This document shows positions 1-9,930 of a stretch of 64,000 nt of DNA, piece by piece. The notes under the pieces are model-generated. The model was not told the DNA's origin. It ran no database searches and saw only the letters and a list, made by a program, of their open reading frames with translations. This stretch comes from Datnioides undecimradiatus (taxonomy: Eukaryota; Chordata; Actinopteri; Lobotiformes; Datnioididae), in the NCBI GenBank assembly GCA_008933995.1, contig WARS01000037.1, positions 434,001 through 498,000 on the forward strand. The letters are read 5' to 3'. The number at the start of each line of letters is the position of its first letter. The first letter of the stretch is position 1. The position numbers and the translations under genes are program-made.

Positions 1-333
1 CCATATTTGTACAAGTATCTCTTTATAGTGGAATAGTGTACCACAACTCCAGTGTCTGCCAGATCTTTCTGGAGGGATCGTGCAGTCAAACGTGGGTTTT
101 GACTTGCTTTTCTCACAATCCTGCGAGCTATTCTGTCTGATATTTTTCTTGGTCTTCCAGATCTTGCTTTAACTTCCACTGTTCCTGATGACTGCCATTT
201 CTTAATTACATTCCGAACAGAGGATATTGGCATCTGAAAACGCTTTGCTATCTTCTTATAGCCTTCTCCTGCTTTGTGAGCGTCAACTATTTTTCAGTTT
301 CAGTTTTCTAGACAACTGCTTAGAAGAACCCAT
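1..333 (-). pseudogene. Tc1-like transposase, N-terminal part, frameshifted
   Basis: The minus-strand ATG at 331-333 opens a reading frame starting MGSSKQLSRKLKLK, a typical start for Tc1-like transposases. One extra A in the run at 290-294 shifts the frame and gives an immediate TGA at 283-285. Skipping that base restores an open frame to the window edge, covering the paired helix-turn-helix DNA-binding region (segments such as GYKKIAKRFQMP and a GRPRK basic linker). The catalytic DDE domain lies outside the window. As read, this copy cannot make an active transposase. The one-base insertion is seen directly; inactivity is inference. Confidence 0.85.
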
Positions 334-699
334 GGTGCTGATTGTTGGGGCAAGGTCAGATGAGTCTGGGCATTTAAAACCTTTGAGATTGACATCACCT
401 GCTCTTTCCAGACGATGATTGAAAACAATCCATGACACTGTCAGGTCTCAGCTTTCCAAAGGGGGCGGTGCATGCTATAAACTCTGCAGGGTGCCCAAAC
501 TTTTGCAGATGCTTTTTTCCCTTTTCTGTTATTTTCAGAGTGTTAAACAAATGAAAGAAGATCTGACTTTTTAATATGTTATAAGAATGTCTAATCTGTA
601 ATTTGATGCCTTTTGGAGATTTTTCCATCTTTCCTTGGCTTCTTTATGCACATTAAAATAAATTTTAACCAGGGGTGCCCAAACTTTCGATCCCCACTG
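1..699 (-). mobile_element. Tc1-like transposon, IR/DR type, truncated by the window edge
   Basis: The outer end lies at 699, next to a TA dinucleotide at 700-701, as expected for Tc1/mariner insertion. The terminal motif (minus strand, CAGTGGGGATCGAAAG followed by TTTGGGCACCCC, 699 to about 671) recurs in part as an inner copy ending in AAAAGTTTGGGCACC near 488-506. Two direct repeats inside one terminal region are the IR/DR layout known from Sleeping Beauty-like elements. A transposase gene follows on the minus strand from 333. Only one end is in the window, so total length is unknown. The element sits in an intron of the calcium-channel gene or just past its visible exons. Confidence 0.85.
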
Positions 700-1332
700 T
701 AGATTTTTAATACCTGTTTCAAGATTATACCAGCCAAAGTATGAAAGTATGATGGAAAACAGATGATATGGCACAGAAATATTTATTACTATATCACACA
801 TTTTGCAGTACTTCCCAGCAGTATATCTCAATAATAAACCAAGTAAATACTCCTAAAGTGTAAATCAATTGTGTAAAAAGGCCTGTATCACTGTCCAGTT
901 AAAAACAGTTAACTATGTAAATTTAAAAAAAAGCCAAACAAAACCAGAATTAAAGAGACTGATTGTGAAATTGTTCCCGTGTGTGTTTGGGTGCCTTACT
1001 TATTCTGTGGAGAGAGGACGTAGAATGACCAGTCTTCATGCTTTTGGCACCAGCAGAGCACTTTCTGGATAAAGTTCAAAGATTTCTGTAGAGGTAAATA
1101 GTTATATGTCAGTCACTTATCTCTATCAAACCAAGAACAAAATACTTAAACCTAACAGGTATGCTTTATCAGTGAAATGCTGCTACAAAGAGGAGCAGAA
1201 AAGAGACAGAAAGGTGCTTTGATTGTGTCACTTTTACTTTCTGATGCATTACCATGTACAAAACCCTCTAAAATGGTCACTCGGGATTAATCCCAAACCA
1301 GACATTGAAAACTATCAATTTTCAGGACTTAC
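450..1332. other. Intronic/edge sequence left of the channel exons
   Basis: Apart from the Tc1 end up to 699, no exon with Cav3 similarity was found between 700 and 1332. The next channel exons (start of the II-III linker and domain III) must lie outside the window. The sequence is AT-rich without other recognised structure. Confidence 0.5.
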
Positions 1333-4300
1333 ATTGCCATTATTAGTGTCTGTAGCTGGGCATTCCTTCTCTGTGGTTACGTTAATCTTAGTGGACAAGT
1401 TGGACCCAGAGCTAGAGAAAGGGCTGTCTTCACTAGGACTTGAAGGGCCCTGAAACAACACAAAACAGGGTTGGGCAAAGGTTTGTAAAGAAAGGTGGGT
1501 ATGTTTGGGCAATAACAGCATCAAACTGTAACTCTCAACAAACAAAAGGTGAACCAAGTGTGTATGCAACTGCTTGAGTGTGTCATACTTAAAAGCCACG
1601 GGTATGCTTTTCAATTAACATCCAGCTCTTTAAGAAAACTAAGACAGAACTTCCTACCCTATCCTGGAAGCTCTGAACCACTATGCCCACAAGTATATTG
1701 AGAAGAACATGTTTTCCAAACACAATGAGCACAACAAAGTAGAGGGCAGCCCATGGGGAGGTAGCAGCCATGGCGTTGTATAGCACCAGATTCCAGTCTT
1801 CCAGAGTCAAAATCTGGATCGACAAATGTAATAAATGAGAGTAAGAAAGTCTGTAAAATTTAGGTACATTGGATTGATGATGGCACTAACAACGAAGTCA
1901 AAAACCAACCTGGAACACAGTAACCATGGACCACAGTAAAGTGTCAAAGTTTTTCCTCTCAGTGATGTCATCTCCGTTGTGTGTTTTGAAGCTGAATTTG
2001 TGATAGAACAGCTGCATACCCAATACACTGCAAAGAAACAACAAATTGCAGTAAGGTACATGTATGTTTGCATAATCCAGTTTAATAACAGAACACAGTG
2101 TGTATACATGCCTAAAAATCAAAGTGGTAAACAGCAGGAGACCGCAGAGCACAGCTGCCTTCTCTATGGTAGTCTTCAGCACTAGCAGTTGTCTCTTCAG
2201 GTAAGGGAGGAAGTGAACAAGCCTCACAAATCGCAGCAGACGAAATGCACGCAGAACTGACAACCTGCCATCAGCTTTAGCAATTACCTCCCACAAACTA
2301 GAAACCACAGAGGCACATATTTACTGGATGAAGCATTAAGTAGAGGTCCAAAATCAGATTGAATGGGATCATATTACCTGAAAATAACGATGACAAAGTC
2401 AAAGATATTGTTGAAGTCCCTAAAGTATGTCCATGAGAGACCCACCAACTTTAAGACCATCTCAAAGAAAAATAGAATGGTGAAGATGATGCTGCTGATC
2501 TGTAACACATGTGTCATTTCCTTAGGCTGTAGGGAGAGGAGATGGAAGAAGTTGAGAGAGCAAGATAGCACAGTGGGAAAGAGAGAAAGAGGGAGGTTAA
2601 AGTAAGATTAAGTAAAGATGCAAAGAGATGTTAGGGATGAGTGAAGAGACAGTGATTAGTACAAAATATGAAAGTAAAAAAAGTCACACAAAATCAGGGT
2701 CTTTGAAACAGCTTTAGCTCTAGCTTGGAACCTTTCATCTGCTATGGTCTGCCATTATTCACCCTAATAACCTCAAATGTATAAAATTATGGAAAGGATA
2801 AATAGTAAATAGTAAGGCAGACGCCTTGTCACCTGCTCATGGTGCTCTATGGCCATGGTGAGAACACTGAGGAAAACAGCAAACATTATCAGTTGGTTGA
2901 ACAGTTTACTTTTGATAGTCCTTTTTACTTTGCTCTTTAAAAGTACCCAGACCTGAAAATGGAAGACAGTTATTAGTGAGGCAACAATATTTCTGGTGGG
3001 TGTGGTGCAGTAGAGAGCTGTTGACTAGTCTCACCAGTGCAGACTTATAATAGGTGCTGCGTTCATTGGGGTACACCTTGTTCTTCTGGCTACTGAGAAA
3101 GGGACAGGGGAGGATTAACATCAACAACTGAAAACAGACCACCTGTTTCTGTGTGTTTGCATTTTGAATGCATCATTTAGCAATTGGCTCACAACAACAT
3201 TTTCAGTGTGTCAATCTTACAAACACAAGTTAGCTTATTCTGTGCTCAGAAAACAACAGATTTAACTGCCTGTAACTATGTGTAAAATCCTTTAGAAACA
3301 GTGACGCAGGCAGATCAGCAACCACTTTGAACTAAAGGTATATTCAACTTTAGTTATAACACTCATCATTTGTGAATTACTCAAAAACACAAACATACAT
3401 TGACATTACTATACATAGTTATGGACACAGATATCATTGCAAACTACAATTCTGGATGCAAGCACTCAAAAGTTTTAGGTGCTAAAACACTTAACCACAT
3501 AAAACACTAACCTGTTGTGTCTAGAGGAGATCCTTTGTAGCAAGTAGGTGAACCTGTCACAGAACATAGACAAAATACCAGCACGCTGGTCTCCTTGCTC
3601 TCCTGTATCTCTTTGCATGTTCTCTGAAAACTGGGTGGCGATGACGACTGCACACACATTCATCATGATGAAGGACCCCATCTGGTTAGAGAAGTAATGG
3701 GTGACTAATTAGAGTAAGGGATCAAAAACTTTGAGGAAGTGCATAAGCAACACAAATGTTTTTAACTTGTGTATTTCTGCCCTAGATTAAACGTGGCACT
3801 GACAGAGAAATGTGTTCTTGGATGTTGTTCAGTTGTCTCTTGGAGGAAACAATTGCTGTTATCAAATATTTTGGTTATCTACAACAAAAACAAAGACAAC
3901 TGGCTACTTACAACAGTAACGAGAATGAAAAACATACAACTCCAAAAGGAATGAGCATCCATAACATAAAACATGATCTCTGACCATCCTTCAAGTATGA
4001 CAACCTGGGAATAGAAATAGAGTGATAAAAACAAAATATTACTATGTGGCAAAATTTTAACAACATTCAGAGAAGCTTTTAGTGAAGTAAAGGAAAACGT
4101 CAGATGAAAGAACAAACTATCTATTGTGATGATGGGTTCTCCATTCATAGGAAAGCTAAACTCACTTATGATTCTGTGATTAGAGAACAGGAATATAGCT
4201 ATACAGACATGATAAAGGAAACAATCCCACACTGTCTGTTTTTGCTTCACCATGTTCACAGTCAAATGGATTTCTTCACATATCAATGGTTTTCTTACCT

Positions 4301-6861
4301 GGAATATGGCTATCCAGGCAAAGCCGATGTTATCAAAGCTGATAGCTCCCATGTAAGGGTTGAGGTCCCCCGCACGACAGACACTGTAGTACATGTTCCA
4401 GTTTACACAGCTGTTGGCACTGGCCCCACCCACCGTAGGAACAAACTCATTTGCAGCTGAAGCATTGTGTGGAGCAGCTAATGTGCAGGTTTCCCCATTC
4501 TTACGAGAAGGTGGCACATCATGGCACCGCTGCATCCCATTCTTGTTGTCAGGTGAACAGATGAATGGGATTTTTTCACCATATTTGGACATGTAGTATG
4601 GACTTAGGGACACATTGTACTTTCTGGATAGAAAAAGAAGGAATGACAGCTTATAACTGCTAAAACTGAAATGTTATAGATGTTATTACATGTTGTTTTG
4701 GGGTTTTTTTTTAGATTTTACATTATAGAATTGTTTGTCCTGTGTGTTTAAATCATTTTTACATACTAGTCATATTGGTATTACAGCTTCACAAAAATAT
4801 AAAACTGAGTCAAAAACTGAGACACACAAAGACATACCAAAACTGTCCAAAAACATGATGTAGGATTTTTTTTTATCAAGTATAACACTAACGAGCTGAC
4901 CAAGTAACACAGTTCACAAATTACATGACATTTACTGCACTGATTTTATTTTCTTATTTTCAGATAAAAGTGGTACTGTCTTGCTATACATTGTTACATA
5001 TTACAATAGGAATAGTATTCTTGAAGATGATAGTTCCTTAAATGTTTTTCTTTACTTGCCAAGTGCAATAAAGCACAGTCAAGGTCACCTAATCCTAATC
5101 CTTAGTGATTAGTATCAATCAAAATGTTAATTTAGTTGCTGAAGTCTTTCATGCAGAAAATGCCAAAATATTTTCCTTCTTGCTCATATTCTTGACTCAC
5201 AAATTTGCGTATTTGCTGTTTCATGGTAAATTGAATGTTTAAATTTTTTGGACAATGAGTAGCATTATCTGGAGGCCATTTGTACAATTTGTAGCCTAGA
5301 AAGAAAAAGAAAGAATAAGTATTCTTACATGGAAATGTCCTCCACCAGGAAGCAGCGATTACGCAGTTGACCTGCCCAGAGCTGTACTCCCACAACGCTG
5401 AAGACGTGGATAACAAAGACGCAGAGGATGAGGACATTTGCAAGCATGGGCAAGGTGTCTACGAGTACTGTCACCAAGCCTCGCATACCTACATAGATGA
5501 ACACAAACCAGAACTTGTTTTGACCAATACTTTGTGGGACACACGGGCATATACTGCAGTATTTAAGCACACAAGTTACAAGGTGACATCCACACAGATA
5601 CACATAGTTACCAGACAAAAAGTAAGGAAAAAAAAATAAAGCAGCGACTTACTTGGTACTCTGCCAATCAGTCGCAGTGGCCCCAGTATTTGAGAGATTT
5701 GAAACTGGATGCCAAGGGAAGCAAGGAAGTAATCCAGCAGCCTAAAAGGATGGTTGCAAGGTTGGTTGGAAGATTTTCCTTTGCGTGGCTTTCACTTACA
5801 AAAATGGAAATGTAAGCATTCCAATACTGAACACTATATTGGTATTAAATGTTTTCTAAGGTAAATGCTCTGGCTTATCTGCATACAAACAAGAAAATCA
5901 AGTGATTTTTCTGCATGAGTGGGAAGCGTTGTGGGATACTGACTCTATAGAGTTGACAAGGAAGTCGACCTTGTTCCAGTTGTTGCTAAGGTAACTTCCT
6001 TTATAGCCAAAGGCACCCAGGCCCACCATCTTTATGGCCATTTCCACCATAAAGAATGTAAAAATAAAAGCCTCTGATACCTGGACCCACACAATAAAAA
6101 ATACACAGTTAATCATACAACAGCAATGTTAATGCTAAAATAAGTGATCACAGCACATGTTTTCAGCTGCACTGCAATGACGTAAACTGAGGTAAACACT
6201 GCTGAACAGTGTTGACACAGGACACGGGAAACCTACAATTTTTATTTTTATCTAAAGTAAACTAAACATGTGTTCATGCACCAGTAACTTTTCACTACCA
6301 ATACCCCAAGCATGCAGGAATCTAACCTGTATGACGAGTGTCTTCTCTTTGTATGGCTTGTACATGCCCAGAGTCACACAGTTGATCAGAGCTATCAGTA
6401 TGGATGCGTAATTCAACCATGTGAAGGAAGAGGTTAAGGATAAAACGTCATTCATATAATTCATCACTAGACAAAAGTCAGATGATAGAGGATTACATAT
6501 TGGGAGCACGGAATCGGACTAATAATGGCTATATTTATTTAATATTTTTATATGCAATATCAACAGACACACGTACATAAAGAGATCTTTTGATTAAACC
6601 TTTACATACAATCAGAAAAACACAAAATAGACAATCTTATACTTCAGGCAGTGAGAAAGGATATGGGCTGCAAATCAATTGCAGACACCAGTTTCGGGGT
6701 CTTGTAGTTTGTTTTAAGCAGAGGCAAACCGCAGAAGCCAGTGCAGGGTAGGGCAGCTGCTCCTCCTCTGTGATGACACAGCTGGGTTTGTGAACTCCTT
6801 GTTCAAGTATTGTAAGTTCCATATCCTGCTGCTGCTTCCTCTGTCCCTTACAGTCAGTCAT
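1333..6861 (-). CDS. T-type (Cav3-like) voltage-gated calcium channel alpha-1 subunit, domains I-II, partial
   Basis: Fifteen coding exons, 5' to 3': 6665-6861, 6327-6420, 5944-6080, 5653-5741, 5329-5488, 4299-4623, 3912-4004, 3512-3681, 3035-3089 (or 3092), 2833-2952, 2378-2526, 2112-2297, 1910-2027, 1658-1813, 1333-1449. They give about 722 residues with every phase consistent. The N-terminus has the Cav3 signature LPYPALA followed by RPRNWCL. The domain I filter is LEGW (E339) and the domain II filter LEDW (E636), matching the Cav3 EEDD pattern. S6 of domain I ends VVIATQFSE. Domain II S4 keeps its charges ([17 protein letters not shown]). Domain I S4 reads [13 protein letters not shown], with three gating arginines missing. 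The I-II linker is far shorter than in Cav3.1-3.3. Domains III-IV would lie left of position 1. It is closest in motifs to Cav3, but I cannot assign it to cacna1g, cacna1h or cacna1i. Confidence 0.9.
4624..5328 (-). other. Long intron between channel exons 5 and 6
   Basis: This 705-nt intron separates the S5 exon of domain I from the extracellular pore-loop exon. It is AT-rich. A stretch open for about 50 codons (5150-5298) follows a pyrimidine-rich AG, but its phase does not fit the flanking exons, so it was not called. Confidence 0.5.
6421..6664 (-). other. U12-type AT-AC intron (channel intron 1)
   Basis: On the minus strand the intron begins ATATCCTTTC at 6664 and ends TTCAC at 6421. The U12 branch-site sequence TCCTTAACC lies at 6440-6432, about 13 nt from the acceptor. 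Joining 6665 to 6420 restores the Cav3 segment CSPW-LNYAS in frame; no GT-AG pair does so. All three signals match the minor spliceosome consensus almost exactly. Minor introns at fixed places are established for voltage-gated Na+ and Ca2+ channel genes. Confidence 0.9.
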
Positions 6862-7158
6862 GATGAAGTTCAAGCACAGACACTCTGGGGGGAGTTAAAA
6901 AGAAATAAGTCAGAAAGAGATGGGGGGCAGGAGGATTGTACAGAGGGAGAGTGGAAAGGGGAGATGCACAGACATGCACCAGGAGGAGTGTGTGGGGTTG
7001 CAAACAGAGGATGCTCAGTGAAGTATTAGCATCAGTTAAGTATTCAGTCTAGTTTTATGATGGGGTCTAAAAGCAAGTTACAATATTTACCATTAATTAA
7101 CACATGTATTAATTTTAACACACAAGAGTGCGCACTAGCACAATTCATAAGTTAAAGT

Positions 7159-7488
7159 GAGTGGGGGGGAACTTGGCCACAGAGGACAGCTGCTACTATA
7201 ATGCTAGCTAACGCAAGTCACATGAGTTGCTTTTAGCCTACTGTAAACTATTGTCATTTAGCTAAACCAGTCCATTTGTATATGTTTTTGTGAAATCTTT
7301 CTCGTTAAATTGCGCTGGCTAACTTTGTCAAGTGCCAACTGCTAAACTCAGGTGTTGTGGTTCAAATGCACTACGCCAAGTGAATCAAGCGGTTGAATAT
7401 TTGACAGTAAACGGCCGTTGAAACGCGTCACATTTTGTAACTTCTGTGGGAAATTAAACATTACCACTGCCAAGGTTATGATATAAAG
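7159..7488 (+). repeat. Tandem duplicated non-coding block, unit 1
   Basis: This block has two modules. 7159-7269 starts near AACTTGGCCACAGAGG and ends GCTAAACCAG. 7270-7488 starts GTCCATTTGTATAT and ends near GGTTATGATATAAA. Both modules recur in the same order and orientation in unit 2 with only scattered differences. No coding potential was seen. It lies upstream of the channel gene and downstream of the gene at 9931-13130. Confidence 0.85.
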
Positions 7489-7490
7489 GA

Positions 7491-8379
7491 GAGTGGGAGG
7501 AAACTTGGCCACAGAGGGCAGCCGCTATTATAATGCTAGCCAACTCAAGTCACGAGATGCTTTTAGCCTACTGTAAACTATCTTGTTGGATGCTATAATC
7601 TTTGCAGTGTATTGTCACTTAGCTAAACCACAAAAATAAGCTTTAAAGTGAGAGTTGCTCATTTCACCATGACTTAGCTAAGCTGGTCTTGCTGAAATAA
7701 TTTTAATTGTCTAGCTAGCTAACCAGCAGTTTAAAAGATAAGTTAAACCTGTAGATACACACTTTTAGTATTACACAAAATATTGCGCCACAATAGTATT
7801 TAAATGTGCTGTCAATTTATGTAGCTTCAGTTTCATCTGTTACGTGTCTGGTCCTGGTCGACCCTGTAGTCTGTTCCATGTTAGCTAGCTAACGCTGGCC
7901 AATCCTCCTGCATTACAAAATCAGACATCGATAGGTAACATTGAGGTGTTAACTTGTACTTTACAGTCAGACCAAGGTAGCTCAAACAATTTAAATAAAT
8001 GAACCTTTCTGTATCTAATTTGTGGGGTCAATGTTGTGTTTTGGCAGCTGTCAAAATGTGTTTGATGGCTCGATTATCAATGACATGTTTAAATTAAGTT
8101 ATGATAAGCCTTGCACTTACCAGTAGAATAAAAAGGTCGATAACTTGGCTTCAGTGTTGTCCATTTGTATATATTTTTGTGAAATCTTTCTTGTTAAATT
8201 GCGCTGGCTAACTTTGTCAAGTGCCAACTGCTAAGCTCAGGTGTTGTGGTTCAAATGCGCGACGCCAAGTGAATCAGGCGGTTGAATATTTGACAGAAAA
8301 CAGGCCGTTGAAACGCGTCACATTTTTTAACTAACTGTGGGAAATTAAACATTACCGCTGCCAAGGTTATGATATAAAA
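7491..8379 (+). repeat. Tandem duplicated non-coding block, unit 2 with about 530 extra bases
   Basis: 7491-7629 matches the first module of unit 1 and 8159-8379 matches the second. Between them, 7630-8158 has no counterpart in unit 1. Either unit 2 gained an insertion or unit 1 lost this segment. The two second-module copies are offset by 889 bases and are highly similar over about 220 bases, which suggests a fairly recent duplication. Confidence 0.85.
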
Positions 8380-8501
8380 GAATGTCTATATAATGTCCGG
8401 CTTTGGTGTGATTTTATGGGTTTAAAATGTGAAAATTGTTGCCGTTAATGTATGCCGTAGACCTGTGATAATACACTGTTTCAAGTGTACCCATCTTGGT
8501 C

Positions 8502-8515
8502 GTTGCCAAGGTAAC
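8502..8515 (+). promoter_or_regulatory. RFX X-box-like palindrome
   Basis: GTTGCCAAGGTAAC is an exact inverted arrangement of two RFX half-sites with a two-base spacer. It lies about 1.6 kb upstream of the channel start codon and 1.4 kb past the stop of the 191-residue gene. The motif is seen directly; binding and target gene are unknown. Confidence 0.5.
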
Positions 8516-8715
8516 GGTTGTTACCGTGACCGTCCCATGTGAATAACAAAATCCATCTTTTCCCATTAAAATCTCAAATGATATAACTAGCATTTGATTA
8601 TTTATACAAATGAGCACAATATAGTTAATTAAAAAAAAAAATTAGAATAAATAAGAATCCTATATATACAGGACAATTTCATCTCAAGAGGGTTGTAAAA
8701 CGTTGCATGACAACC

Positions 8716-9930
8716 TGTATGCAGATGTGATCCTTTTCTTTTAGTGTAAAGAAGTGCACATATGGTCTGAAAACATTAAAATTAATGACCCATCCATTCA
8801 CAAAACAGATGACAGCGATATACTTTGCAGATCAACTTCTTAGTCCCACATAATGCATCAAACACATGTTCAGCAGCAATTCCCAAGAAATTAACATGAA
8901 GCTCTTGTTTCTACATGGGATTCAGATATGTCTATATTCTTGTCAGTGTAGTTTGTTGGAAAAATCAGATAAACATCCAATTCTTATTAATTCAAGTATT
9001 ATTTTTATTAAAGTGATTATTCCAGTAGTACCTACTTGCTGTGGGAATTTGCAAAGCTATGTATTATAAGCCTATATGTGATTACACTTTTTATCCTTTA
9101 AATGGACGCCATTTAACCAAACACCTGTCATAACATTAAGTGTTGATTGGACACACTGCCTCATTGCAACAACATTACAAACTTGCTGGAAATTCATGTG
9201 GGATCTAAATATCTTTATTCAGTTTAGTGCAATTTAGTGCCTTTTATTTTGTCCTGTAAAGTCTTGTTTATGTTAGTATTTAGAGATACTGCAATCATCT
9301 GTTACACAAGAACACAAGAAAGTGTCCAACATTTGATACATTTGGCCTCCTCTCTCTCAGCAGATAACTAAAAGATAAGAATCAAGGAAACATGAGTAAA
9401 ATTCATTTCACTGGCTGACAGGTGCATCTGACCCAGTAGAGCTCAAAGACGATAAAGTTTTAATGGTGAGGCCCAGACTTTATATTAGTACACTATGGCA
9501 TTTAAGGCTGTGTGGCTCACTTCTGCTTATTGCTACCAGTCATTAACAGAAAAGACAGTATTGGGGTTTTTTTTTCATTTATTTCATTCATCTTATGGTA
9601 GACATAACATAAGTTTGTATTACAGTAAACATTAAGTCATTTGTTTCACCCTCCAGTAGTCAAACCATAGGACTGTCATTTACACCAAAGTGACACTCCA
9701 AATGTCTCATTACATCTACAGGCAGAACAATTCTGTTTTCAAAATGATCTTTATAAGATATACATTGATATGAATACTTGTAATCAAACCTAAACAACAG
9801 TGTAGCTATACAAATAAATAGTAAAAGTCTAGATGATAATCCATCCTCATATGGTAACATAATAAAATCTGAGTGTGACACAGATGTTCCACAGATGGTC
9901 TGTGTTTTTGTCAGAAATGTGGGTGTTAGT
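8716..9930. other. Intergenic/3'UTR stretch
   Basis: No gene was seen. The part next to 9931 probably includes the 3' untranslated region of the minus-strand gene at 9931-13130. The rest is AT-rich unique-looking sequence. Confidence 0.4.

Noticed and set aside
3879-4613. 244-codon minus-strand open frame in the channel gene
   Set aside because: It reads exon 6 through its donor into the intron and on into exon 7 by chance. The protein match to Cav3 breaks at the splice sites, so the two exons are listed separately.
5132-5298. Extra channel exon after a pyrimidine-rich AG ([15 protein letters not shown])
   Set aside because: Its frame does not fit the phase left by exon 5, and exon 5 joins directly to 4623 with a good Cav3 match.
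6440-6510. Conventional AG acceptor for channel exon 2 near 6468
   Set aside because: It would add about 16 unrelated residues ([13 protein letters not shown]) and needs a GT donor that breaks the CSPW motif. The AT-AC boundaries fit exactly.
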